Positions 1 through 12,904 of a stretch of DNA of 64,000 nucleotides are shown here, piece by piece. Origin of the DNA: Adenanthera pavonina (Eukaryota > Streptophyta > Magnoliopsida > Fabales > Fabaceae). Within the stretch, counting starts at the first letter, position 1. Each line of letters starts with the position of its first letter. The translations under genes were made by a program, and so were the position numbers. Under the pieces are notes generated by a model. It did no database searches, was not told the origin of the DNA, and was given only the letters and a program-made list of their open reading frames with translations. The DNA is taken from NCBI GenBank assembly GCA_026686845.1, contig JAIVEN010000006.1:35696501-35760500 (forward strand). Direction: 5' to 3'.

Positions 1-230
1 ATCATTATCAAGTGAGTCATGATAATATATTTTGATGATGTTTAACAAGCTATTTTGTGTTTTTTCTAATAATTTGAATTAGTATTGGTTAGTAAAGGGA
101 GGATGTTTCAAATGAAGTTTATGGTTAATTAGAATATTTTTATTAGTTAGATGCATTATATATTACTTTAGGGTTTAAGGTTTATATAGTGTCTAATATC
201 AAATCTTTGATAATTGAATGATTATAGAAA

Positions 231-620
231 TTAATTAGGATATGTGATGATGGAGTGAAATCCAAAACTCTTGAGTAATGTTTATCATTGATCAAACAAA
301 CCAGAATTTTTTATTTGTTTCCTTATTTTCAAAATAATTAAAAATTTACAAACATTGAATTTCTTTTGTAAAATTGTTTTCAATTGAGTTTAAAAATCAA
401 ATCTTCATTGCTTATGAAATGCTTATTAATTAGGATATGTGATGATTAAGTGAAATCCAAAACTCTTGAGGAATTCTTATCATTGATCAAACAAACCAGA
501 ATTTCTTATTTGTTTCTTTGTTTCCAAAATAATTAAAAATTTACAAACATTGAATTTCTTTTATAAAATTGTTTCCAATTGAGTTTAAAAATCAAATCTC
601 CATTGCTTGTTATAAAGTGT
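231..620. repeat. 195-bp direct tandem duplication in the left foldback arm
   Basis: The motif TTAGGATATGTGATGAT occurs near 234 and again near 429, a 195-base offset. The following ~180 bases (CCAAAACTCTTGAG, ATCATTGATCAAACAAACCAG, AAATTTACAAACATTGAAT) repeat in the same order. The right arm of the foldback has one copy, so the duplication arose after the inverted repeat formed. Confidence 0.85.
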
Positions 621-971
621 TTTGAATTAATCAAAGTTAAGCTAGAGGTCCCATAAGATATACAATCTAGGTTGCACTATATTTCATAATTGCTTTCTAG
701 TTAATTTGTAAGTGATACGACTAAACTTGATCAATTAACATGTTCACCATTGCTAATATCTCACTCCAATCCCTCCATAACACTCTCTCAATTACTTTTT
801 ACCAATCTAGGCCTTGGAACCTGTGCACCTTTGATCAACTCTAGGTATAACATTGTTTTTGTATATGTACTTCTCACGAAGAAAGTGACCCACAAAGCAT
901 CACGTCTATGAACCAACCCTTGATCAAGCATAGTTGTAACACTTACAAATTAACTAGAAAGTAACTATGAA

Positions 972-1395
972 TGTAACGTCCGGCCGCTATTCAGAATTGA
1001 CGATTGTCCCCATAAATTAACACAAGCTCTTTCGGTGTATTTTGTCCTCACTCACACACCTCCTTTCCAGGAGGTCATCAATCTCATAATTGCTCCAGAT
1101 TAAGCACGCTTAACTAAAGAGTTCTGAAGGGATAGGCTACCGAAAATGTAGGTGCACCTTGTTGATATAGATAGTACCTATCGATTCCTTTAAACTATCC
1201 TTTAACCATATAGTCTCATACTTATACAATCTCTGGATCCCTCTCGATCCGGTATGTATTTGATTCATTCATATGCCTCTCCCGCTTAGAAGCCTACCAA
1301 GAGCCGCTCTTTGTCCGTGCCTCATTACTTTTATCTCACCCCCTTTTCTTGCACCGGCGATCACTTCTCGCCCTCATCATCCCCCGGATGTCACA
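972..1395 (-). mobile_element. Cassandra-type TRIM solo LTR
   Basis: The 424-bp segment begins TGTAACGTCCGG and ends CCGGATGTCACA, so read on the minus strand it starts TGTGACATCCGG and ends CCGGACGTTACA, typical LTR termini. It is flanked by a perfect 5-bp target-site duplication ATGAA (967-971 and 1396-1400). It contains a segment resembling the 3' half of plant 5S rRNA, the hallmark of Cassandra terminal-repeat retrotransposons in miniature. There is no internal domain or second LTR, so it is a solo LTR left by LTR-LTR recombination. It sits inside the right foldback arm and is younger than the foldback. Confidence 0.9.
1064..1135 (-). other. 5S rRNA-like segment within the solo LTR
   Basis: Read on the minus strand, this stretch contains TCAGAACTC, then AGTTAAGCGTGCTT, and further on GATGACCTCCTGG. 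These match in order the 3' part of plant 5S rRNA (CATCAGAACTCCGAAGTTAAGCGTGCTT, broken here as CATCAGAACTC / AGTTAAGCGTGCTT, then GGGTGACCTCCTGGGAAG). The central part is diverged. Cassandra LTRs are known to carry such a segment with RNA polymerase III promoter elements. Whether this copy is transcribed cannot be told. Confidence 0.8.
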
Positions 1396-1918
1396 ATGAA
1401 GTATATTGTAACCTAGATTGTATCTCTCGTGGAACCTCTAACTAAACTTTGCTTAACTCAAAACACTTTATAAACACAAAGCGATGAGGATTTGATTTTA
1501 AACTCAATTGGAAATATTTTTGCAAAAAGAAATTAAATGTTTGTAAATTTTTGATTATTTTGGAAACAAAGGAACGAATAAGGAATTTTGGTTTATTTGA
1601 TTAATTATAAGCATTTCTCAAGAGTTTTGGATTTTACTTCATCATTACATATCCTCATTAATTTCTATAATCTTTCAATTGGGAGTTAATGAAGCCTAAT
1701 TATTAAAAGACTTTGGCATTAGAAACAATACATAAACCTTGAGCCCTAAAGTTAGATATAATGCATCTAATACCTAAAGATATCCCAATTAACCATAAAC
1801 TTCATTTGAATCATTCCTCCCTTGCTAACCAATTCTAAATCATATTAGAAAGAACACAAAATATCTTAATAAACATCATCAAAATGCATTATCATAACTC
1901 ACATGAACAATGATAACA

Positions 1919-2769
1919 AGAAGTAATAATAATATCAAAGGAATGTATCTAATTATAATTTTTCAACACACTAGCAATTCAAACAAAGTCATAGTATCCT
2001 TAATTACAACTAAAATCTAGTCATAATATAGCTAAATCCATCAAATACATCTTCAATCAGATGTTTCAGACAAGACAGAAATTAAGAAATAGCTATAAGG
2101 GAAGGAATCAAGAAAATATAAAATTCCGTATTAGTGCTCTGAGATGATAATCCAATCTCTTGGCTTAGCTACTCAAAGACGAATGCTCGAAACTTCTCTC
2201 CATTTCTGCAATTTGGACAAACAACATCATGAGTGAAGATGCAGATATGGAGATTGTGGATGGATTGGTGAGGATAAGAGAAGACAATGATGGAGATTGT
2301 TTTCCCAAAGATCTCCTGCAATTTTGACCAAGAAGAAAGAAATTGAAAGTTGGATTTTTCGAAGAATCAATTTGTGATTCCCCAAAAATTGCGATAATGG
2401 TCTTTGAGGCGACTCTCATCAAAGAAGAAAATAAAAAAAAATTATAATAATAATAACAATAATAATAATAGAAAAGGTAAGTATATTATATATATATATA
2501 TATATTTATCTATTTATCATTTATTCATTAAAAAACTAAAATCAAGTGTTTTTTTAACAAATTTCTGAAAATTATTAAAAAAATTAACAGAATAACATTT
2601 AATTTCAAAAATAGTCTTTTTGGATAAAAAATATAAGAAAATACTCAATTAACTTAAATAGATCTAAAATGCCTCAATAAATTTCAAAATATCCCTAAAA
2701 TGTGCTAAAAAGCTAAGAAAATGATATAAAATAATATGAAAAATGATAAACTAAATATAAAATATCAAC
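1919..2769. other. AT-rich spacer without a recognisable gene
   Basis: The stretch between the foldback and the LINE relic is AT-rich, with an (AT)n run near 2486-2506. A short minus-strand open frame at 2165-2422 (85 codons) has serine-rich composition and no recognisable motif. It is treated as chance. Confidence 0.5.
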
Positions 2770-4330
2770 CCCCACCTTAATTTCATCATAAACGCATTGT
2801 TTTGCAACTTTTCATGCCTCAATTTGAGACCTCCATCATCCTTCTTCTTACATACTGCATCCCATGAAACTAGATGCACTTTCTTGCTTGAGTCACCCGT
2901 CCCCCAAATAAAGTGGATTGTATAGTATACACTGGTAACGTTGAAACCACTGAACTCAGCAGCATATGTCTTGCTTCCATAGACAACGAGTTTGCCTTCT
3001 AATTTGATAATCTCTTATCCATTCGCTCCACTATATGAGAGTAAGCATTTCGGGTTACCCGTTCATGGTGTAAGGGTACCCCAAGTATTTACCCAAATTG
3101 CTTGTTGGGGCAAATCCCATAAAGTTACTTAGCTCCTTTATTCTTGTGTGATTGATGTTCTTGGAAAAGAATATTCTAGATTTATCAGTACTCTGGTTCC
3201 CTTTAACAAAGCTACATTGATTCGAGGAGATGATCAGAGGCATGATCCGTTTTAAGCTAGTGGCAATAATCCTCATGACAGCTTTATAAATAATATTACA
3301 TAGGCTAATTGGCTGAAAGTCCCATATGGTGTGTGGACTATCACTCTTGGGGATTAGAACAATATTGGTGCCATTTATCAAGCGCACCTTATACGGATTC
3401 CAAAATACCACCTTCACCTTAATCATACTTTTCCCTATAACATTCCATTGACTCTAGAAAACAAGAAGATTTAAACCATCCGGCACTATAACCTTTAAAG
3501 GCCCCATATAAAAAATAGATTGCTTTACCTCCCGGTCGCCAACCTCTCAGCCCAATAGAGCTAATAAGACATCATTGAGTATTGGATATCCACAACCAAA
3601 ATGTAACGTTGCAACCTCATTCCCTTCTTCCCTATAAAGGCTCTCAAAAGACCTTGTACCTGTAGTCATATTCTCCACATGATCATAAGACCACTCTCTA
3701 CTATCAAGCTGTAGTGCCTCTATACGGTTCCTCCTTCGTCTATTATTGACCATAGAATGAAAAAAATGTGTTTCTATCTCCATTCATGTACCATTGACAT
3801 CTTGAGTTCTGTAACCACATTACTTCCTCTTGATTCAGAATCTCCTCCAAGTTCAACCACAGTTCCTCCTGGAGCTTATGATCATGTTCATTGGGTCCAT
3901 CTTTAGCAATCTTTTTACTAATGCCATCCAAAGGCCAATACAGTTTCTCTTTTTTAATATGGTTGTTGCCAAAGATCTTTTTGTTCCATTGTTACGCTTT
4001 TTAGTAAAATTCTCAACAATGACACTCCAATTGTTGTCATATATCCATTCCCTTTTCACAAACTCAGGGAATCGATCATGCAAAGTCCAAGGAGCAAAGA
4101 GCCTGAAGTTACGGGATATCCATCGACTATTATCCACATTGTTAAGTTTAAGTAGAAGTGGGGTATGGTCAAACTTATATTGAGGTGTGAAGGTGAGTGT
4201 GTCACATATGCATTCGGGAAAGCCTCAAACCATTGTGGATTAACGACATCACGATTATTAATATCGTATTTTGTCCAGACTTTATACATAAAATCAAAGA
4301 AAAATCGATGCAAATTTTCCTTTTAATATC
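2770..4330 (-). mobile_element. Relic of a plant L1-type LINE, ORF2 part
   Basis: Minus-strand frames give, in ORF2 order: the end of an endonuclease domain (WFEAFPNAYVTH, near 4230-4190), the linker (LWLNLEEILNQEEVMW and SRCQWYMNGDRNT, 3850-3740; HSMVNNRRRRNRIEAL, 3750-3700), reverse transcriptase (GTNIVLIPKSDSP, then FQPISLCNIIYKA, 3370-3290), and the post-RT region (GKYLGYPY near 3080; HIVERMDKRLSN and WDAVCKKKDDGGLKLRH by frame jumping, down to ~2780). Stops and frameshifts are many. About 150 residues of RT are missing between QSTD and the KSRIFFS stretch, including the region where the YADD box lies. The N-terminal endonuclease and the zinc-binding C-terminus are absent. It cannot move on its own. 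Confidence 0.9.
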
Positions 4331-7300
4331 AATTTAAATGCAAATTTTATAAAAATAAAAAATAATAAATAAAATATATATTCTCCAAATCCAATCCTTT
4401 ATTTAAGATTTTCAAAAATCCTATCCCTTTCTTTTAAATTTTTTAAATCAATCAAATTATTTTCCTGTCTTTTAATATAAGCAAAAAATAAAGTCCTATA
4501 TTTGAAGTCTTAAAAAAAAACCTATCCCTATAGTTTTTGACTCTCCAAAAATCCTACCTTTTTCAAATAGGGGTTAATGTTAAAAAAATTCATACCCCTT
4601 TATTTTTTACTCTTCAAAAATCCGATCTTTTCCAAACAAGGGTTAATGCTAAAAAAAGAAAAAAACAAAAAACAAAAATAACAAAAAATAAAAAAAAAGA
4701 GTTGGTTTGGGATTAAAACGCAGGGAGCCTTCCGCTTCAACCCCAAAGCCCTAATCAAATGAAGACAGGGCCTCAATTGGGAGGCTCGGGGGAAAAAAAA
4801 CGCAGAGGGTTTGTGAAGGATGAGAGACAAAAGGAAATGAGAGGGAGGGCAGAGCACGATGGAGATGAGAAAAGGGATCTAAGGTGAAACAGTGGAGCGA
4901 AGGCAAGTGAGAGAGCAGAGGAGGCCATGCACGAAACTGGACAAAGAAAGAAAAGAGAGAGCGAGGGAGATGGAGAGAGCACGATGGTGAAGCACAAGCA
5001 AGCAAAGGGAGCTAGGGCTCAGGCGTGAAGTCTCAGAGAGGAGGAGTGCGAGAAAGAAATGAAGAAACCCTAAGAGACAGAAGAGACACCGAAATCCCTA
5101 GAGGAGAATTGGGACGCCGAAAAAAATTGAGCAGAGAGAGTTTGAGGCCGGAAGAACCCTAGAGGAGCATAGGAAAATTGCACTAAAAGGAGAGACAAAG
5201 ATAAAAGCACAGAAAAAAAAAAAGCAAAGTGTGAAGAAGGAGCAGGAGGCGTCGCGAGGGATTGCAGAACGAATTTGTGCAAAGAGGGGGTCTGAGGGAT
5301 GGCTTTGAGCTGGTAATTTCTCTCTGCAGCTGTGACCACTGAGGACGCAGAAGGAGCTGGAAAGCAAGTAATGGAGTCGTTGGTTCAGCAAAAAAAAAAT
5401 TTCTCAACGCTGTCTTGTTCATTTAGTCTCTATAATTCTATCCCTGGTTAACCGAATCCCGGGTTCATTTCATGCCTGCTCTGTTTCTAGGTAATTATAT
5501 GATAGTCCCCTGTTTTTGGAAGAAGCATTTGCTGAAGGCATGACATGCTTTTGGGTTGATTGTTGATTTTGCTTAGTTTTACTCTGTTTTCTAGTGGTTA
5601 ATGTTTCTCAACTGTCTTAGAAATCCAGGTTTGGTCTGTTCATTACTGAGGTTTCGTGGTTGCATTGTTGGCTATTAGAAAACTAAGGTAGTGTATCCGG
5701 TGAATGTGCCTCTAAATGATAGAGTCGTATTTCGGTCTTGAACTTGTTCTAACTTGGTGCAAATAATCATTGTGGGAAATTTCGCTAGAGAGTTTGATTT
5801 GAAGAAGGGTTCAGTTGATGGAGAACCTTTTTGTTATGAATTTTTGATCTATTACTGATAGGTTCTGTAACTGAAATGTGAAGCTGTTTTTTTCTTTCTT
5901 AAACGTGATACAAGAAGTTTTCTAGTTTATGAGATAGGTTTCTTTTAGTAGGATTATGTTAGGAATCATGGTTATTTGAGTTAATATTTTTGAAGCTTTT
6001 GTGTTGAGATTTGCTTTTCCTGTTCATGTCTGTTGTTTACCTTTGAGATGGTTCTGGAAATTCTCAAGGCAAATTAGGTTAGCTATTAGCAAAAAATAAA
6101 ATAAATAAATAAATAAAATAGTATATGTATACATGTATGTTCTTAATTTTACTGTTCACAAACCTGATAAAATGGCCAGTGATTCTTACGGTGCTTTTGA
6201 GTCTAATTTTATTTTAGTTATGGGCCACTAAAAAATGTCTTTGTATGGGTTTGAAAGATTAATCCTTAGAGAACTTTTCTTCTGTAGTAAGCACTATTTT
6301 GTTGCAAAAGAATTGTGTTTAATTGGGAGGATGCTTTATGTTGATACTGATAGTTCCTGGAAGGAATTTTTGTTGTAGGTTTGGTTGGAAGAAAAAGAGT
6401 AGGTCATAGAAAATGCTTTTGCTGTCATGGATCCTAGTTCATTATATAAAATGTGGTTCAATGTGTTTGTAAGTTGAAGGCATATAAGTCTGATGTGCTG
6501 AGACTGATTCCTCCACCTTTCGTTGACAAGGAAGAGGACAGGGAATTGTTTCTAATATATATAGTCACTACTTTTCTCTTCAAATGTTGATTTCATATAT
6601 TTGGGATGGGCTCATCTGATGTTAATAAATGAAATGCTGTTGTGATTTGTATTGAAAATCTTGCCCATACTTGTGTTTTAAGGTTTACTCGGTGCCTCTG
6701 TTTCTGTGACTCGCTCTTACCATAGCCTTTGCTTATAAGAGTCCATTTGCCTAATGTGGGCATTGTCATGGTTTCACATATTCATTCTGAACCTTTGCCT
6801 TTGGTTGTCTTTCATTTCTATTTGTTGCTTAATAATATCATCAAGTATTGGTTGATGGACTAAATGATTGGTAATGCCTTGTTCCATTGTGATGTGAACC
6901 CCAAATCATGTGGTGGTTTTCTGTTTTCAAAAGTTAAGGCCACGGGATTGGAATCACTCAGTTGTAATCCATGGATTAATGACCTCATGTTTCCTTGTTC
7001 ATACAACTAGATGTCATTTTTGTTTCCTCTTGGTGCTTGCCACTATGCTGTGGTGGGTTTACTCTTGGCTATGACATTGCATTTTCCTCTCTTTCTTTTA
7101 GTCTCTGTTTATTATTTGAACTTTGATAAATTGCATGAAGGGGAGGAATGTTGGAAATTGTTTGGATCCATTTGCATGAGAGCTTGATTTTGGCACTTGG
7201 ATTTTGTGGTATGGATGTGGGCCAATATATGAATTGTTTGAAAGTTTTTATTTTTGGGTATGATTCTGCTCCTTAACTCACATATCATAGTTATGTATTT
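4331..7300. other. Less AT-rich, gene-start-like stretch with no recoverable product
   Basis: From ~4700 to 5450 the plus strand is purine-rich (many GAGAGA and GGAGG tracts), as in plant 5' leaders. It is followed by T-rich DNA with intron-like character (GTAATTATATG near 5490). Short coding-looking pieces occur on the plus strand near 5330-5450 (VTTEDAEGAGKQVMESL) and 6480-6540 (SDVLRLIPPPFVDKEED), but no frame joins them and I recognise no family. The minus-strand frames over 4600-5400 are serine/leucine/phenylalanine-rich products of the purine tracts and are rejected. It could be a truncated copy of a host gene's 5' end and first intron. Confidence 0.3.
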
Positions 7301-10300
7301 GGATAATAAAAATAATAATTCAATAAAAAAAAAGAGAGAAAAGAGAAAAAGGGGGGTTTAAGTTGATTAGTGCATAACTATGTCACGCGAGGTTTTTAAA
7401 CTTACACATGCTAAATTAATCACATTGTCACGTAAGATTGCGAATCCATATAGATAAGTGATTTAAACACCTAACTTGTATTTGTTGAAATAAGTAACAT
7501 TTTGTTTTATAAATTTTCATGTGTCTCTTTAATATATGTATAAATACGATAATGTTTTCTTAAAAGATTATTATTTAAATTATTCAAACCTTAATATCTT
7601 ATAATAGTTACCCAAATCACCATATCCCAAAGATTTTAGAATTTTCACAAGTGTCCAAGTTAACTGTGTTGTAACATCTAAGTTATGTTTATGACCCTCT
7701 TGTATAAATTTCTTTTTTCAATATATATATATATATATTTTTGAAGTATTTTAAATAACAATACTTAGTGATTTTAAAAAATAATAATAATAGTACAAAT
7801 TCATAAGTTTTCATATCTTGAAAAGTAATTTGTTAAATAATTATACCATGTAAGTTTTTAAAACTTACGCAGATATTCAAGTTTACTGTATTATTGGGTG
7901 AGATTACGAATTCACGTAGATGTATATGTTAGGTGTTTTACTTTGGAGAAATTGTACTTTAATAATAACTAGACGTGCACCTCTATAATGCTTGGGTTCA
8001 TTTTGTTGTATGTTTAAAAAATAAATATTTAAAAAATTTAAATATAAAAAAATATATGATAAATAATAAAATTAAGTATTAGAAAATTAAAATTAAAAAA
8101 CAACTTTAAATGAATTTAAGTCAAAATACATATTCAAAAGACTTGAAATTTATTAATTTCTAAAAATAAAATTGCAAGTATTGTCTCTCTCTATACCTAA
8201 AAGGACCCTATTAGATCAACTGATTTCATAAACAAAATTCTAAGCACACATTGCAAGCCAATTAGTTAATTGATAGAAATCATGATAAATTCATTTCAAG
8301 ATAACAACCAAAATTTTATTTATTAGTTGTTTAATCTAATCTAATTATAATTAATTTTTCAAGTTATGTCTATTTTGCACACGTAAAACAAACAATATAA
8401 AGTTGATCATGTATGAATAAAATATATATCCAACACTACATAGCATGTTTTACTAATTTTTTTTGTAAAACTATCCAATATCCGGTTCGTACTTTGTGTT
8501 CATCTAATCCAAACACTTAACCCTATATAACTTCCACTGTTCATTTTAAGATTTTTTTTTTTGTGAAAAGATGGGGCAAAAGTTCGGATATTTAAGATAT
8601 TTACTAATAATTAAATGTTTTATATATGTATAACTAACATATATTTTGATATATTGTGTAATTTTTCTGTTGTTTTGTACTTTTTTTTATTGGAGAAATT
8701 ACACGTTGGGATCAAAATAAAAAAATTTGTGATAATTTAAAATTAACTTTTCAATTAACTTAAAATTTTAATATGATAGATGATATAGTTATTTAATTAT
8801 CTTTGTCGCCTTATATAATTATTTAAAAAAATTATGATAGATCTTAAGGATATAAAATTTAAATTAAATAATATGTATGTTAATTTTTTTAAGGGAGAAA
8901 TTTAACCTTTGATAGTTTTCATTTTGAATCCGTTCCTATCTTAATCAAGAATTTTTTTTTGCCACATCTTGTTATCATAAAGGATGATATAAGAAATGAA
9001 ATATTTTGTTTATTAACTAAATGTAGCAAATAAATTTTATTAATTTAATCATAAAATTATATATAATTATTATGTTGATCTTATATATGAAATTTTAGAA
9101 AACAATTAGGTGACTTATGTAACTAAATGTATATCATATTTAATTTTTTAGTATTTGGGTGGGGTCTGAGTAAAAGTTAAGGGTTTAAACCCTCTTGATG
9201 TATCAAAAAAAAAAAATATATATATATATATAATTAAGTGAAGTTTAAGTTAAAATAGATTTAATGTTTATTGGTTATAATCTATAATAAAGTAAAAATT
9301 TATCCTGCCATACATAATATAACATTAATATGTGTGCATATATATATATATATATATTACAAAGTAAAAATTATATTAATATCAAATAGAAAATTTTCTT
9401 AATATGCTTATTAAATTTTATTGTAAAAATTTAAAATCAATATGATTTCAAATAGATAACTTTTTTACTAGAGATATCAAATAAATTTGATTTATGAATA
9501 ATAAGAAAGAAAATCTTATAGTTATTAAATCATTTTTTTATTTTTGTTTTCCTTTCTATATGTATATTATACATATATTTATACCAATATTATATTAAAA
9601 TTAATATTATTTTATAAATAATATATTGGAAATCATATTATTTATAATAGTTGGAATTAATATAAAATTTTTTAAATATTTAAATTTTAATTGAAAACTA
9701 TCCAAGAAACTTTTGTGAACCAAATTATTAAATATATAGATCTCAATTTTAAAAAAATTAATATTTAAAATTTTAAATATATATATAATGGCCAATTATA
9801 TATATATATATATGTGTGCGTGTGTGTTAAAATTAATTAGTTATGATTAATGACATCTCATAAAATTTAATTTTTAGAATTTCAAATTATAAAATCAAAT
9901 AATAGATGTGAGTAATGAGATCCACCATTAATAAAAAAATTCTTGATCAGTTAAGTGACAAATTGTAAACTTGACTAATAAATTTAGAAATGAATTTTAA
10001 AGCAAAGTGGTAAAGACTTTATTTTTTTCTTTTTATTGAATCATATTTTGATTTTTTTGTTACTAATAATTCAATTATGACTCTCATTACTGAATCAATT
10101 TCAATTGTTAATTCCATGCGATTTAAGCTTATAGTTGTATCAGCATTTGTCTTCATTTTGTGATTTCAAACTTGATGTTATTGTTGCAATTAATATTAGT
10201 AACAATTCTATAGAATTGTAAAGTAAGTAAAAGTCTCTTTCTCCTCAACAACTCTTTGATCATGACTAAACTTTGTCAAAGCTCTTGTCAATCTCATTAG

Positions 10301-10680
10301 ATTTTTTCTGTTAACTTAATGATGAATGCTATAAGACCTGGAAGACAAAAATAAAAGAATCTTATTGTTCATTGTGGATCTTAAATATTATATATAATCA
10401 ATTCTAAGAATAAAATTTGTAATTTGGATTACAGAGAAAAAAAAAAGGAAAAAGCTTTTCTTCTACATCTTTTGCTTGAATTTTTCACATTTACAACCAA
10501 AAGATAAAATGGAGATAGTAAAAGGATGATATTTAGAAAAGATAAAGATTAAAAAAAAAACTCTCTATTCATTAAAAAAAAAAGACTCAAAGAGACTGAA
10601 TATTTTGAAGAAAAAATTGAAGTAAAATTAAAAAAATCTAAAACTCTTAAATATATAAATAATAAAAAACTAAAACATAT
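7301..10680. other. Very AT-rich intergenic DNA
   Basis: No coding region is supported. Simple (TA)n tracts occur near 7722, 9215, 9340 and 9800, with a (TG)n/(TA)n tract at 9800-9830. Related short phrases recur (for example GTAAGTTTTTAAAACTTACGC near 7850 and a similar one near 7395), suggesting old, heavily mutated repeats. Confidence 0.5.
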
Positions 10681-12890
10681 GAATTATTTATAATTAAGAG
10701 CATCTAATATGATTTAGTTCTTATAATTTTAAATTATAAATTAAATAGTAAGATGTGAATTTAGAATATTTTTATGGAGATTTTTTTAAAAAATATTAGG
10801 ATGCATAAATAAATTATATAAAAAATTACTTATAATTTAAATGAAATAGATATAATTAGTTATGAAAAATAAATATAATTGGTTATAGAAAAATATTTGT
10901 AGCATGTAGTGTCTTTTATCATCCCTCACGTTGTTATCGTCCCCACCCAAAAGTCTCCTAACGGTAGCCCATTGTAGAAGATCTTTAATGGTGGTTGTCA
11001 CTCTCATGTACGATTAATAGCATCTAATAAAAATTAGTTCTTATAATTTTAAATTATAAAATTAAATAATAAGATACAAATTTAGAAAATTTTTAAGAAA
11101 ATTTTTCAGCAAAATATTAAAATACACAAATAAGTCATATAAAAAATTACATTTAATTCAAATGAAATATATATAAGTGATTTGGGAAAAAATTAAAACA
11201 TACAAATAAATTATATAAAAAATTAGATATAAGTTAAACAAAATATATATAATTAGTTATCCAAAAAATTAAATCATATAAATAAATATTATAATTAATT
11301 GAAATAGATATAAAAAAATATAATTCTAAACTAAAAAAAATCTAATAATAGGTATTAGGATATTTGAATTTAAAATATTTTTACAGAGATTTTTCTAAAA
11401 AATATTAAAACATATAAATAAATTAAATATAATTTAAATAAAATAGATATAATTAGTTATGAAAAAAATAAGTATAATTGGTTATGGAAAAATATTTGTG
11501 GTGGCGTGCTGTGTCACTTATCATCACTCACGACGTCACCGATTAACCATTATAGAAGGTCATTCATGATGTTTGTTACTCTTGTTGATACTCTTAAAGA
11601 TAGTTGTCGGTGGATGAAGGAAGAAATATATATATGTAGCATTTCCATGGTATTGGACCAATTCCATTGAGCTCTTGATTGAATTAGATTATGACAAATT
11701 TGGTAGAATTTAATTTCTTGAGAATTCAAAATCTATCATACCAAACATGTTAAACCTAAGAATTCCTATATAATTCTATTTCTAGCCTCTTGATTCCTGC
11801 ATATCAAACAGGACTTAAAAGCGAATAGAAATTTAAATTCTAAAGTCTGAAGAAGCTAAATATACTTAAAATCATAAACATAAAAGAAATATATCGAAAA
11901 AATTGTGAAAAAAGAGCTAAATTGAAATCAAATTAGATAACTATATGCATTTATCTGCCAGAATAAAAATTTCTTTGAAATTGATTTTGTAAGAAAAGAA
12001 TGAACAATAGGGATAGATGAAGAAAATTAAATAAGCATGAGGTTTTGAAAAAAAGAAAAAAAATTTTTTCTTCGTTAAAGAGATAAAAAACAAACCTGCA
12101 TGGAATTGGAATAAAAAATACAAAAGAGAAGGCAACCTTAATTTGAAATGTGGAGTAAAAGAGAAAAATTTAGAAACAATGATTTTGAATAAAATGTAAA
12201 GAATTATATATAGAAAAAATTATTAGATATTACAAAAATCTATATAATTTTTATCAATTTAAATGAAATATATATAATTGATTATGTTTTAGCATTTTTA
12301 AAGGAATTATTCTACAAAATATTAAAACATTAAAATAAATTATATGAAAATTACATATAATTTAAAGCAAATATATATAATTGGTTAGGGAAAAATTAAA
12401 ATACATAAATAAATGATAATAAAAAGTTACATAAATAAATATTAAAATTGATCAAAATAAATCTAAAAAATATAATTTTAAATTATAAAATATACTAATA
12501 TATCTTAAATCATTTGAATTTAGAATATTTTTATACATATTTTTCTACAAAAATTAAAACACACAAATAAATTATATAAAAAATTAGATATAAATTAAAC
12601 AAAACATACATAAGTAGTTATGGAAAAAATTAAAGCATATAAATAAATATTACAATTGATTGAAATAAATCTAAAAAATATAATTCTAAACTGAAAAAAA
12701 TTTAATAATAGATCTAAGGACATTTGAATTTAGAAAATTTTTATGCAGATTTTTTTTAAAAATATTAAAATGCATAAATAAATTTTATAAAAAGTATATA
12801 TAATTTTAAAAAAATAAATATAATTAGTTATGGAAAAAATATATATAGTTGGTTATGATTAAAAGAATCTCATTAGATTTAATATTTTTA
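10681..12890. repeat. Degenerate AT-rich repeat array
   Basis: A unit of roughly 100-200 bases recurs many times in the same orientation. It contains AAATTATATAAAAAATTA, then AATTTAAA, then ATATATAATTAGTTATG followed by GAAAAAA. Copies can be seen near 10800, 11100-11270, 11400-11460, 12230-12400, 12540-12640 and 12760-12850. A linked phrase TTTAGAATATTTTTA also recurs. Spacing is irregular and copies are diverged, so it is an old tandem or nested array. At 11640-11820 it is interrupted by a less AT-rich piece whose right end, rich in CAAACAGGAC, resembles Harbinger termini. Confidence 0.6.
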
Positions 12891-12904
12891 ATTTAAAAAA
12901 AAAT

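Larger units (their letters stand above)
1..1918. repeat. Large inverted repeat (foldback), left end outside the window
   Basis: The first ~740 bases reappear as their reverse complement in ~918-1918. Examples are the block around 236-320 against 1600-1660, and the block at 690-740 against 918-966. After removing a 195-bp duplication from the left arm and the solo LTR from the right arm, both arms are about 550 bp and meet at a loop near 741-917. Position 1 still pairs with ~1918, so the left arm may continue outside the window. No terminal motif, target-site duplication or coding capacity is visible. It could be a foldback transposon or two inverted copies of an unknown repeat. Confidence 0.85.

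Noticed and set aside
4600..5422. Cluster of overlapping minus-strand open frames of 74-97 codons
   Set aside because: They are rich in Ser, Leu, Phe and Pro, exist in all three frames, and result from purine-rich tracts on the plus strand. No motif or splice logic supports a protein.
9607..9795. Short open frame rich in Ile, Asn, Phe and Lys
   Set aside because: Composition simply mirrors AT-rich DNA. The same applies to the frames at 11941-12135, 41525-41761 and 47721-47906.
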